Shown piece after piece: positions 34,745-45,349 of a stretch of DNA of 64,000 nucleotides. The notes beneath the pieces were generated by a model. The model was not told the DNA's origin and did not search any database. It saw nothing but the letters and a program-made list of their open reading frames with translations. Every line of letters begins with the position of its first letter. Position 1 is the stretch's first letter. The stretch comes from Anthoceros angustus (lineage: Eukaryota; Streptophyta; Anthocerotopsida; Anthocerotales; Anthocerotaceae): the NCBI GenBank assembly GCA_010909165.1, contig MU008183.1, positions 744,001-808,000 on the forward strand. Reading direction: 5' to 3'. Position numbers and translations under genes: made by a program.

Positions 34745-35784
34745 ATGGCCACCGCAAGGCGCGTCCTGGCAGCTGTGTGCGCGACGCTGCTGGTCGTCCT
34801 CCTGTGCTCGCAGCTGGACACGGCGGCGTGCAAGTCCAACTCGTCCAACAAGCCCGAATGCAGCAGCACCCAGCTCTGCCCCAACAACCAGTGCTGCAAC
34901 AACTACGGCCACTGCGGCTCCACCGAGGCCTACTGCCACAAAGGCTGCCTCTCGCAGTGCGGCGACGGGAAGGGCAAGCCCAAGGGCGGCGACAACGGCT
35001 CGCACTGCTTCCCGGGCGACGCGATCGTGCACCTCGCCGGGGGCCGCACCAAGCGCGTGCGCGAGCTCGGACTCGGCGACGAGGTGGGTTTGCCGGGCAC
35101 TTCACAAATCCCTCTCTCGACAGATGCTCCAATCCAGAATCACGATGGGCTACGCTTCTCCTGCAGGTCGCAGTCTGGAGCTCCAAGACGGGGACCATCG
35201 TCTACGACCAAGTGTACGCGTTCGGGCACAAGGACCCCGACGCGGAGGCCGAGTTCGTCACCATCCACGCCGGCGCGGTCTCCGCGCTCCATCTCACCGC
35301 CCACCATTTCCTTCCGACGGCGACGGGGCCTGCAGGGCCGGCAGCGGTGTACAAGCGAGCGGGGGACGTGAAGATCGGCGACCTCGTGTGGGCGGGAGCT
35401 GGGAACGGCACAGCTCCGAGTGTGAGGGCGGTGAGCGGGATCTCCAGCGTCGTGCGCCAGGGCCTGTACAATCCGCTCACCATGAGCGGGACCATCGTGG
35501 TGGACGGCGTGGTGGCGTCGGTGCACAGCGACTGGTTCCTGGACCCGCTCTTCGACCTGCTGCGCGTCCCGCACCACCTGCCCGCCGCGTACCAGGCCGT
35601 GCTGGCTCCGGTTCGCCTGCTGTACACTGTGCTGGGGAAGCAGGCCTACGGGAGCATCTACAGCGCGCTGGACTCCCGCATCGATCTGGCCAGGTTCGGG
35701 AGCCACCACGGCGGCTCCGTCTTCACGCTCCTCCTCATGCTCGCTTTGTCGGCCACATTCATCTCGTCTTCCAAGAGAAGCTGA
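34745..35784 (+). CDS. Secreted hevein-type chitin-binding domain fused to a Hedgehog-type Hint domain
   Basis: Two exons (34745-35083, 35167-35784; 83-base intron) give 318 residues. Residues 1-28 are a signal peptide. Residues 39-72 have eight cysteines in hevein order with the CGSTEAYC core. Of hevein's aromatic binding residues, Tyr is kept and the two Trp are Tyr and His. A Gly/Lys linker leads to Cys88 in HCFPGDAIVHLAGG, the start of a Hint domain. LHLTAHHF (154-161) gives the TxxH motif, and GTIVVDGVVAS (222-231) matches the last Hint strands. In Hedgehog proteins this domain cuts before its first cysteine by an N-S acyl shift. The animal sterol-transfer cysteine in ASC is valine here (ASV). 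Residues 297-312 are a hydrophobic tail, possibly a membrane or GPI anchor signal. Inferred: self-release of the lectin-like head outside the cell. Confidence 0.88.
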
Positions 35785-35908
35785 CTGTCGGACAAACTCC
35801 GGCCAAATGTGCTGCCTGCTTTTACATAGCTTAGAATTAGAGCTAAATACGCATGTAAAGTGACATGACGAAGGATGTATGTAACTACATATGTACATCG
35901 TTTTTTTT

Positions 35909-35932
35909 CCATCGTTTTTTCCCTCAATAAAA
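35909..35932. repeat. Dispersed 24-bp repeat, copy 2
   Basis: Same 24 bases and orientation as 26759-26782. The flanks differ apart from a short AT-rich context, so this is not part of a longer duplication that I can see. Confidence 0.6.
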
Positions 35933-37565
35933 TATACTTTCCCTCAAATATACTTTCCCTCACACTCTCTTCACAAAGAGGGTAATAATGTGAACCGAAG
36001 CTCACACTCTTATATCCGAAACACTTTTTATAAAGGTTAATAATATCTTTGGTCATTCATTTAGAGTTTTATTTAATACATATATCATGAAGCCTGTCAA
36101 CCACCTGTGTCTATTTTTATTGAATTAAGTATATATAATTATATATATTAGATAGATTTTTTTGAATAAAAACTTACACTATTAGTAATTCATGATTTAT
36201 ATTAATAATTATATAAGTAAAATAAAATAAATTCAATATCAGAATATAAATTGATGTAAATTCTTTGATTCATATCGTCCTAAAACTAAGTCCTTACACC
36301 ATAACTTCATAGGTAACTCATAACCTATCATTGACACATGAAACACTCCAGAGTTACTATGTCCAAATGGCTTAGGCCAAATGGACACACATTTATAAGA
36401 ACGAATGTCGTGATTAAAAAGCACACCATGGTACAAGTTGTTAAGTACCAAGTCCCATGACGGAAATCCATCCTTAGTGGACTTAAATAAAGGTCTTCTT
36501 CTTCTACTACTACTATGACACATGAAGGCTTCAACATTGACACATGAAACAAATCATGATACGTAGAGAAGCTTCAGTAATCCAAATTGAGGAAATCTGA
36601 TGATGACACATAAAATACATTGTGATGGGTAAAGAAGTTTAGGAAATAGCGAGGAAAATATGAGACTCTCATGCACACAGAGTATGGGATCATGCATAGA
36701 CAAGAGTACCATGGTAGTAGACTTGTTCTCCTATGGAAGCCACTAGATCAAGAAGTACTTGCTCAAGTCCCATAGCGTGGAGGAACCAAGTTGGGTGAAT
36801 CTCAGAGACATAATTCAGCAAGGTATGCCCCTAACCAGTGGGTAATGATTCAGTTCGTAGGGGATAAGGGCAAATTCTATTTTCATGTTTATGGATATGA
36901 AATAGATCTACTTATGGAAAAAAATGAAATTAGGCTAAGTATATAGGTTAGTTTAGGGCGAGGGTTTAGAGTAAATATATGAGGTTCATAGTGGTGAGCT
37001 ATGTGAGACCACAACTTTTGCCAGGCATCTTTTGGAAGATGACCCTTGTTGGCAGTCTTGTGTTGTACTCTTTGCCCTGAAGTAAAGAGCAGCATAGAAG
37101 TAAGCTCTATGACCGCAAGTGACTGCATTTTCTGCTACGGGTCTTTTGGCCTAATGCTGTCCTGTGTAGTTAACAACAATAGGAAAGCACTTGGGCTAGT
37201 TGTGCTCAAGGTCCGCTAGTATGGATTACTTGTGCCCAGTCCCATCATTAGGCTTGCGCTCTAGGGCTAGTTGTGCATTGGGGTCCGAAAATAATCTGGG
37301 TCAAAGTAATTTTTTCATATGTATCAAGATATCCTGATTTGGATTTTGAAAATCCTCCTGACAAAAAAGTAGAGAAGTTTTTTTCCATAAGATGTTGGTT
37401 TATATATAGGAACTCATGAGGAAGAGAAAAATATAAGAAAGTAGAAGACGCACATTACGAAATTTCAAAAGCATGTCTGAGGTAGTAGGTAGACAAAGGA
37501 TGGGCAAGTAAAAGATATCTATAATCATGAGATAGTAGTAGACAAGACATTGACCATTTACCATC

Positions 37566-37800
37566 TCATGATTGAGACATAGTAGATGAACATACGTACT
37601 CACGAAACACTATTTTCACAACGTATATGAGGATCAATAATACTTCATAGAAACCTTCAAAAAAAGGATGTCGTAAAGCCTGGTGTGCTGTTATTCTATC
37701 TTTACATTGAAAGACAAGTAGCTCTTTAAGTAATGACAAAGTAGTAGGATCAGATTTTGGCAATCGGACTTCAAAAGAATATGTTGCAACCACTGTTGAT
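37566..37800 (-). pseudogene. MAP-kinase-like C-lobe fragment
   Basis: The translated stretch FEVRLPKSDPTTLSLLKELL followed by DRITAHQALRHPFFEG matches the C-lobe of MAP kinases (pattern DPxALxLLxxLLxFxxxDRxTAxxALxHPFF). Only about 50 residues are recognisable; HRD, DFG and P-loop parts are absent. It is about 80 percent alike at DNA level, by eye, to the fragment at 58520-58690 on the other strand. A decayed, dispersed copy. Confidence 0.6.
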
Positions 37801-39090
37801 GTCCTATTTAAAAAATAAAAAAATTAATAAACAATTATTGGTCCTCATTATTATTATTTTCAAATAACATTCCTCATAACTTGTAGTACAATTTCACCGT
37901 ATAATCCACATATCAATTGCTGATGTGTAGCATTTTGGATTTGTATACTAAGTTGCTGTCTGTTACAACCACATGTGCAACGGAGACTTGGTTCTCTCGG
38001 ATCTGAAATAGGGCAGTCGTGAGAGTTGCCATTCGGCCAAGTACGTGGGCACTCCTTGGAAGGAAAAAAATCCGCTCTCCTTGGCTATTGAGAACATGAC
38101 GTCTCGCATAGCGCCATGTGTAGAAATGTCATGCTTTCGAGTTGTATAGCAAGCTAGGTGAGTCCTAGAGTCGTTGAAAGGGCTTCCCTGAGCAAGAGCC
38201 GAGGCCAGCTCAAGCGAGTTGGGGAATGGAGGAATCCAGGAGTAGGAATGATGAAGAGCATTTCAGTCCCAATTAGATTTAGTTTTTGGATTCCTATACT
38301 CGATGGAGCATGCTTGTTCACTTGGATTGATCCTTTTTCTACTTCTTGAGCGGTTGTCTTGAAGAGCGCACTTTAGTCCCAGTCATCTCGAAGAACATAT
38401 AAATGTGGATATGGACTATCCATATCTCTAGCCGAAGTGCACCTCATAGTATGAGGATTATCATGACTCAATAGATCATTAGATGATGATGATGTATGAT
38501 TTTGATTGCTTAGATGAAACTTGTAGGACCACATGAAGAGGGATTTACAGAGATATAAATTTTTTTTTTTGAGCATTACAATGTAGGATAAGTTGGAGAA
38601 GCGAAAGATTGGTGTGTGTAAAGAGCTCATGTGAAAAAAAACTATGATTAATAATTTAAGGTGCAAAAATTGTAAAGGAGTTAGAGTCAATTTTCAAGAA
38701 GTTATTAAAGGTTGTAACTTTAACTTGTGTACACAAGGACCTTAGGAGATGGCCTTGATTTGAAGAAATGGTTGCAAGGATTCTATAGAGATAGCTTCTA
38801 TGTCTTAAATTTTTTTTTGAAGATTTAGTGCGCTAGTTTAGCATAACCTTCATGTTTTATAATTACTAATTAAAAAATTAGAGCTTGGACTTATCAATTG
38901 AATCAAATATTGAGCTTGGTCTTATCAATTGATCATGTCTTCTTAGTTGTAGTCTCATCCATAAATGGAAATAACAAGTTGAGAAGTCCTAGTGTTTAAA
39001 AACTATACATAAGTTATATATTAGAATTTATCATTAAATATATATATTAATTACTCATATACATGGACAATATTAAGGATATATTGAGAA

Positions 39091-42000
39091 TTACACATGT
39101 TTTGACAGGAAGAGGTCTTCAAACTCTCCATGGTTACCATTTGATAGTAACACATTCGTTTCCTCAACCTTTGCCTCCTGCTTCCATATAGGTCCTTGCG
39201 GTTGACATTTTTGTAAGATTTCTACCACTTCTTGCATAGAGGGTCGATGTATAGGTATCAACTTTGTACACAATAATCCAAGTTGGAGCACATGCAACAT
39301 ACTATCATCCCACTCCGCTGCCAATGTGATGTCACGCAATTCAACCCCTTTTTCCCATTGGTTAGCTGCCCAGGCACCCAAATTGACCCCTTCCCCAAAC
39401 ACCTTGATATCAAGAGGCTTCCTTCCTGTTACTAGCTCTAACAAAACTATTCCAAAGCTGTAAATGTCACTCTTCTCTGTAATATTGTTTGTATAACTAT
39501 ACTCTGCAAAAGCACCACCACCATGTATGGTTAATAGAGGGCTAAAGTATAAACTACTAGAGCTGATGGCAATGCCGCAGGTTTGGAAACAAATAGGTTG
39601 CGGGGTCGATCTCACCTGGCGCAATGTAGCCCCTGGAACCGGCCACGCCGGTGACGGCGTCGTCCGCGGCGCCGACGTCGTCGTTTACCATCTTGGCCAG
39701 CCCGAAGTCCGAGAGGCAGGCCTCTAAGTCGACGTCGAGCAGGATGTTGTTGGCCTTGATGTCGCGGTGCAGGATCTGGCCGTCCGGCGCGTGGTGGTGG
39801 AGGTACGTCAGCGCGTCGGCCACACCGACCGCGATGCGGAACCGGCTGCGCCAGTCCAGCCCCCCGCCTGCCGGTGGCGCGTGAAGTACGTCTCCCAGGC
39901 TCCCGTGCGGCATGTACTCGAACACCAGCATGTTCCAGTCGCGCGTGGCCCCGCTGCACAGCAGCTTCACGATGTGCCGGTGCCGCGTGTTCCGGCCCAG
40001 CGTCTGAACCTCGGCTTCGAACCCGTGGTCAGCATGCTTCTTGTCCGACTGCAGCCCCTTGGGCTTGGGCAGCAGCTTCGCCGCCACGCTCGTCCCGTCC
40101 CGAAGCTCGACCTTGTACACCTGCCCGGATGCCCCGGCCCCGATCAGGCGCGCGCCCCGCAGCCCTGCCAGCACCTCCTCGGGTTCGAACCACAGGTCCT
40201 GGAACGACTTGAACGACCACTGGTCCGCGTCGCCGCCGACCTCCTGCCGAGCCCGCAGGGAGAAGCGCCTCAAGCCAGGCAGCAGGCGGTCGCAGCCAGA
40301 GCCACGGCCGCGACCGCGACCGCCAGGCTCACCCAGAGCCAGCTCCGGGTGCCGCGCGTGCCGGTGGTGAGGCTCGGGCAGGCTCACCCAGGCCGCACAG
40401 GCCCGGGTTGTCGAGGAAGGAATTGCCATAGGCGCCGGAGTCGAAGGCCGGCGGGATCGGGCCCGAGAGATCGTTGCTGGAGACGTCGAAGAAACTGAGG
40501 GTGTTGCGGAATCCGGGAGGGATGGCGCCGGAGAGTTTGTTGTCGGAGAGGTCGAGGACGGTGAGAGTGGAAAGATTGGCGAGAGATGGCGGGATGGAGC
40601 CGGAGAGCAGGTTCTTAGAGAGGTCGAGCTGCTCCAGTCTCCCGCAGTTGCCGAGCTCGGAAGGGATGGCGTCGGAGAGGAGGTTGGATTCCAGATAGAG
40701 AACCTCCAGCAAGCTGAGGTTGCCGAGACTCGGCGGGATGGCGCCTTCCAGCGAGTTGTGAGAGGCGTCTAAGCGCACCAGGGAAGCAAGATTGCCGAGC
40801 TCCGGCGGGATCGGGCCGGAGAAGCGGTTGTTGCCGATCACCAGCATGGTGCGACTCGGGGAGGCGCCTGCTTCCGGCGGGATGCTGCCGTTGAAGAGAT
40901 TGTAGGAGATGTCGATGTAGTCTAGGGTAGGGCTGGCCCAGAGCTCCTTGGGGAAGCTCCCGGAGATGGAGTTGTTGGAAGTGCGGAGGCCGTGGAGAGA
41001 GCTGCATTTGGCGTAGGAGGCCGGGAAGGGCCCGGAGAAGGCGTTGGACTGGATGGCCAAGGTTACGAGCTGGCCGGCGTTGCATGCGGCCCAGGGCACG
41101 GGGCCGGAGAAGCTGTTGGACGCGATCTCGAACTGCTTCAGCGGGCTGTTGGCGCCGAAGGTCTGCGGGAAGGGCCCGCTGAGCAGGTTGTTGAAGACGG
41201 TGAAGTTGGTGAGCTTCGTCAAGCCGGCCATGGCGTCCGGCACGCTCCCTGTGAGCATGTTGCTGATCATGGAGAACGTGGTCAGGTTGCTCCACTCTCC
41301 CAAGTCCTGCGGGAACTCCCCGCTCAGCTGGTTTGTGCTCCCGGAAAAATCCTCCATGTGCACCAGCTTCCCCATCCCGGACGGCAGGGTGCCGCTCAGC
41401 CGGTTGTCGTTGAAGTAGAACGCCTGCAAGCTGGTGAGCTCGGTGATGGCCTGCGGGATGGATCCCGAGAGCTGGTTGTTTCCGAGGTAGAGCGTTACCA
41501 GGTTCTTGAGCGTGGACACTGTATGTGGGATGGAACCTGTGAGCAAGTTCCCGGTCAGATCCAGTGCCTGGAGCGCCGTGAGGTTGCCGATGGAATCGGG
41601 GATGCTGCCGGAGAGGAAATTGCCGAGAGCCTGGAAGTCCTGCAGCTGCGTGAGGTTGCTCAGATCTGGAATGCTCCCGTTCAGCTGGTTGTCCCCGAGG
41701 TGGAGCAAGGCCAGGTTCCGGAGGCTCCCGACGGACGCCGGGATCGGGCCTGTCAGCATGTTCTGCGTGAGATCCAGGTAAGTGAGATTGGTGAGCCTCC
41801 CGATGCTTTCCGGGATGGAGCCTGTGAGAAGATTGTAGCCGAGATTCAGCACCGTGAGCTGCGTGCTGCCGATGGAATCGGGGATGGTGCCGGTCAAATT
41901 AGAGCAGTGATCCGCCTGGAACACCTGCAGCTGCGTCAGATTGCTGAAATCGGGGAGCAAGGCTCCTTCCAGCCCGTCGTTCCAGTGCACCAGAAGCGTC

Positions 42001-42593
42001 TGCAACCTCGCCAGCTTCCCGTACGCGGCAGGGATGCCCCCGGTGGTGAAGAGGTTGGACTGGAGCACCAAGGTTTGGAGCCTCCATAGCTCCCCGATGG
42101 AGGGAGGCATGCTCCCGGTCAGGTTATTCTCCCCGAGGTCCAGCGTCACCAGGTTCTGGAACACGGCGAACTTGTCCGGCAGCTCGCCCCCGATCAGGGT
42201 GAGCCGCACCTGCATGAACGTCAGCCCGGTGCAGTTGAAGAGGCCGTCGGGGAAGCTCCCGTTGATTCCCGTCATGTTGTACAGCAGCAGCACCTGCAGG
42301 GTGGGGATGTTGCAGAAGGCGGGCACCAGCGGGCCTGACAAGTCGGCGGAGGAGATGTCGAGACCAGTGACCACCTGGCTGCCTCCGCTGCCGCTGCCGC
42401 TGCTGCTGCACTGCACGCCGCTCCAGGAGCACACCGGGATGGAGGTGCTCCAATTCTCCAGCGCCCCTCCGGGATCCTCCAGGGCTGCTTTGAATGCCAG
42501 CAGGTTCGCCATGTCCGACTCTGCTCCTGCCCTAGCTGCCGGAAGCAGGAGCAGGCATGCCAGGAGCAGCGGGACGCGGCTGGAGCAGGCCAT
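39091..42593 (-). CDS. LRR receptor-like kinase, frame broken on both sides of the membrane segment
   Basis: ATG 42593 opens a signal peptide (SRVPLLLACLLLLPAARA), an N-terminal LRR cap, about 25 plant-type LRRs (LxGxIPxxxGNLxxL) and NPGLCGLGEP. The frame then stops at 40331-40329. The obvious membrane helix (WLWVSLAVAVAAVALAATAC) lies in a second frame and the kinase (from RRFSLRARQEVGG) in a third. No GT-AG pair reconnects them, so two single-base indels, at about 40332-40383 and 40270-40276, are needed. The kinase itself looks sound: IGAGASGQVYK, VAAKLL, HRDIKANN, DFG, and an APE motif completed across a 112-base intron (39615-39504). The last exon is 39503-39091. The RD-type kinase is closest to the CLAVATA1/HAESA-like class (inferred). 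It may be a pseudogene, an assembly error or a gene for a secreted ectodomain. Confidence 0.8.
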
Positions 42594-42804
42594 GGGGAGC
42601 CCCGAGCTCCGCGACCTCGCCCCGGCAGCAGCTGGGAGGTCCGCCGAAGGCTGTGCCTGATCAGACAGATCAAGAACTCCGCAGCACAGAGCCAGGTGGG
42701 ATTGGCCTGGTTGGAGGAGCTTTGGGTGGCGCGCGGTCGTTGGTGGTGTTGCCAGGATGCTGCGGAGGGTGCTGCGGAGCCGCCCTCGTGCGCTGTCCTT
42801 GAAG

Positions 42805-42812
42805 TATATATA
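42805..42812 (-). promoter_or_regulatory. TATA box of the LRR receptor kinase gene
   Basis: TATATATA on the minus strand about 210 bases upstream of ATG 42593, inside GC-rich sequence, so it stands out from its surroundings. Confidence 0.5.
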
Positions 42813-43456
42813 TTCGGTTAAGTGCTGAAGAACCTTCTTTTGCGAGTCGGTCAAGGTCCTCGCGCCATCAACCGGCCTTTGCTGATGCACATCAATCCAA
42901 GATGCTCGCCGGTCACCCGCTCCACCTCAGCATGCAGCTGTGGCCCCAGTTCCCATGCACATAGGCCAAGGCCACCATAGATTCGAGCCCGTCCCGTCGG
43001 ACGGGGCCGGTGAAGAAAATGGTCACGGTTAACAATATCCCGTTTGGCAAAGTCGGTAAGGGAATTGTCCTGTGTGAGTGCGGGTTTTCGGCTCCCTCCC
43101 GCAAGCTGCTCTGAATGATCAGACCGTTTTCGTTCAGATCGGCGGGTAGTGAAAGTATGGGAGCCGGCTTGCTGCAGCTGGAAAGCTCGGAGAATTGTGG
43201 GTGTTGGGTTTGTGAATCTCTCGCAGCTTCCTGGTTGAGGGGTTCCTGTCTGTGACATTCTAATCCAAACCAGCATGAGAGGATGTCTCCGGAGCATACG
43301 GAATATGGGGAACTGGAAGATGCAAGGAGGGTTTTTGACAGCTTTTTCACAGGATCCTGTATGGACAAATGGAGCAGGAGGGCCAGACTGTGACTGATCC
43401 TGCTCCTGATCCTGATCTTGTTACTTTCGCTCATCTGCTGAAGACCTGTGCCCGCT

Positions 43457-43720
43457 TGTTAGAGATTCAATCCTTTGCTACTAGTATATTAGGATATACT
43501 AGGATATTGTACTCTCGAGTCTAGGGCTTACCTCCTCGATAATTGCCTAGCCTAAGGGCTATATATGTAGCACCGTGTGCACCATATCGATGTGTACTGT
43601 GGAGCCTATCTAAGCCAGTGGTGCTATTGCATGTGCCATCCATTGCCTCTTCTTGTGTCTGCTAACTGTGTTGATCCTGTGCGTTGCCCAGGCTGTGTTG
43701 TGTCTGAGCTAGTTCTTACA
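43457..43720 (+). repeat. 5' LTR of the gag-only element
   Basis: Begins TGTTAGAGATTCAATCC and ends AGTTCTTACA; immediately followed by the primer-binding site. A TATATATG at about 43561-43568 is the likely promoter TATA element. Confidence 0.92.
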
Positions 43721-43732
43721 TGGTATCAGAGC
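43721..43732 (+). other. Primer-binding site (initiator tRNA-Met)
   Basis: TGGTATCAGAGC starts directly after the 5' LTR. This is the standard plant Copia primer site complementary to the 3' end of initiator tRNA-Met. Confidence 0.9.
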
Positions 43733-43776
43733 AGGAACACTAATCGCGAGACTTGATAAGAGAGGACGGAGTTGTG

Positions 43777-44673
43777 ATGGTGATGGGCTCAGTTACCACC
43801 GCGGCCTTGAGGACGCGGGTGTTTGATGGAGCGGAGTTCCATGTATGGAAAAGGTCCATGAAGGTTCTGCTGATGGCAGAGGACGCGTATGGCATTGCCG
43901 AGGGCAAAGAGCCGAAACCCGAAGATGAGGGGAGAGAGCAGAGAGAATGGATGCGGAGAGACCACAAGGGTACAGCCCTCCTATACATGAATCTCTCTAC
44001 GGCGGTCCAGCTGAAGGTCGGAGAACCAGACAAGGGCACGGAGTATATTTGGAATCTTCTCAATGAGAAATATGGCCAGAAGGGAGCAGGTGAAGTATTT
44101 CACTTGTTTTGTCGTGTGACGACATTGAAGTATTCAGACGGAGACAATTTGCGAAAGCACATCGACACCTTTCACGAACTGTTTACAGCGCTAGCATCAG
44201 CTAACGAGCGCTTTGCTATCCAGGAGGACATACAGAAGATGTTTCTATATCGTTCTATGCCCGAAGCTTGGTCACGGTTCATAGATATCCTATTAGCCCA
44301 AGACACTCTCACATGGGAGGAGGTCACCTCTAAGATGTTGGCGAAGGAGACTCGCCAGTTGGACGCAATGGCGGGATCTTCAACAGGTCCGCAGCATGCG
44401 ATGTTCATCAAGGGGAAGGGACGGAACAACCGGAACAAGGATAAGCAGGGGGAGTCCTCGCAGGGACAGAAGGACAAGAGAATAGTGGAGGGGCGATGTA
44501 AATGCTTCAAGTATGGTCATTATGAGAAGGATTGCAAGGATCTAAGACCGCACATCTCACGGAGGGTGAGAGTAAAGGTGAGGTTGCGAGGCAACGCCGC
44601 AGAAGAAGCATCGCACGCCAAGCAGCCGAAACGATGGATAGATCGCATGTACATCCTTTATGGTGAAGGATAA
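43777..44673 (+). CDS. Copia-type Gag of the gag-only element
   Basis: ATG 43777 is the first ATG of the frame; the frame is intact for 298 codons. The protein has the UBN2-type Gag core: an FDGAEFHVWKRSMKVLLMAE start, an EYIWNLLNEKYGQKGAGEVF block and a TFHELFTALASANERF block. A basic region with Lys/Arg/Asn follows. It then has a zinc-knuckle-like CKCFKYGHYEKDC. The canonical knuckle is CX2CX4HX4C; here the first two cysteines are only one residue apart, so the knuckle may be damaged. The C-terminus is fused to protease-region debris. Gag packages RNA into particles. An intact Gag with no pol is the defining feature of TR-GAG elements. Confidence 0.8.
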   Translation: MVMGSVTTAALRTRVFDGAEFHVWKRSMKVLLMAEDAYGIAEGKEPKPEDEGREQREWMRRDHKGTALLYMNLSTAVQLKVGEPDKGTEYIWNLLNEKYGQKGAGEVFHLFCRVTTLKYSDGDNLRKHIDTFHELFTALASANERFAIQEDIQKMFLYRSMPEAWSRFIDILLAQDTLTWEEVTSKMLAKETRQLDAMAGSSTGPQHAMFIKGKGRNNRNKDKQGESSQGQKDKRIVEGRCKCFKYGHYEKDCKDLRPHISRRVRVKVRLRGNAAEEASHAKQPKRWIDRMYILYGEG

Positions 44674-45082
44674 GGAGCTCCTTCAAGACTACAGGAGGGA
44701 GAAGATGCGCCTAGGGAACGAGATAGCGATCCGAGGGTGTGGGGAGGGCTCATTGCTCGACGGCGAGGTCAAGGCAATGGAAGGAGAGCTGTTTGTATCG
44801 AACCTACGTAGAAATGACGAAATTATAGAACAATGAGGTCACTGGCCCTTCATCACACCGACTAAATCGCCATGAACCTGAGTATAAGGCGCCAGCGCGG
44901 TGTAAATGACTCGACAGGAAGTGATGCCGGAGCCGAGAATGCCCGAAACCGATGGATGAATACCTACAAAAACCAAACCAACTTCAGTTTCCGGCGAAAA
45001 AGGGTTGGGATTTTTTCCAAAACCCCTTTTGACAGGAGAAACCTCTTTCTAAATAGACGCTGTTTTTAGCTTGAAGGGGGAG

Positions 45083-45349
45083 TGTTAGAGATTCAATCCT
45101 CTGCTACTTACTCTAGTATATTAGGATATACTAGGATATTGCACTCTCGAGTCTAGGGCTTACCTCCTCGATAGTTGCCTAGCCTAAGGGCTATATATGT
45201 AGCACCACATGCACCATATTGATGTGTACCGTGGAGCCCATCTGGGTGCTATGCTATTGCGCAGCCATCCATTGCCTCTACTTGTGTCTGCTAACTGTGT
45301 TGATCTTGTGCGTTGCCCAGGCTGTGTTGTGTTTGAGCTAGTTCTTACA
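45083..45349 (+). repeat. 3' LTR of the gag-only element
   Basis: Same ends as the 5' LTR, preceded by the polypurine tract at 45073-45082. Carries small insertions and about 20 substitutions relative to the 5' copy. Confidence 0.92.

Larger units (their letters stand above)
35785..39090. other. AT-rich intergenic DNA with repeat debris
   Basis: No intact gene. It holds the second dispersed 24-bp repeat (35909-35932), several copies of TGACACATGAA around 36330-36610, and a kinase-derived fragment at 37566-37800. Confidence 0.5.
43457..45349 (+). mobile_element. Gag-only (TR-GAG-like) Copia-type LTR retrotransposon, complete
   Basis: LTRs 43457-43720 (264 bp) and 45083-45349 (267 bp) start TGTTAGAG and end CTTACA. 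They are flanked by a perfect 5-bp target duplication CCGCT (43452-43456, 45350-45354). A primer-binding site TGGTATCAGAGC (initiator tRNA-Met) follows the left LTR at 43721, and a purine tract GAAGGGGGAG precedes the right one. The LTRs differ at roughly 20 sites by eye, so the insertion is not recent. The 1.36-kb interior has one gag frame, then a short relic of the protease region (KDKELLQDYRREKMRLGNE, after 44673, in another frame). Integrase, reverse transcriptase and RNase H are missing. It must be mobilised in trans by a full-length relative. Confidence 0.93.

Noticed and set aside
35124-35898. Overlapping frames of 236 and 252 codons over the hevein-Hint gene
   Set aside because: Arg/Gly/Pro-rich alternate-frame and reverse readings of GC-rich coding sequence; the two-exon model has domain support throughout.
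40329-40390. An intron joining the LRR part directly to the membrane helix or kinase
   Set aside because: I tested the GTGAGC donor at 40386 against nearby AG sites. None gives the phase of the membrane-helix frame or the kinase frame, and skipping to the kinase would remove the membrane helix.
39767-42660. Plus-strand frames up to 365 codons opposite the LRR receptor kinase
   Set aside because: They arise from high GC and repeated LRR codons. The minus strand has a full signal peptide, LRRs and kinase motifs.
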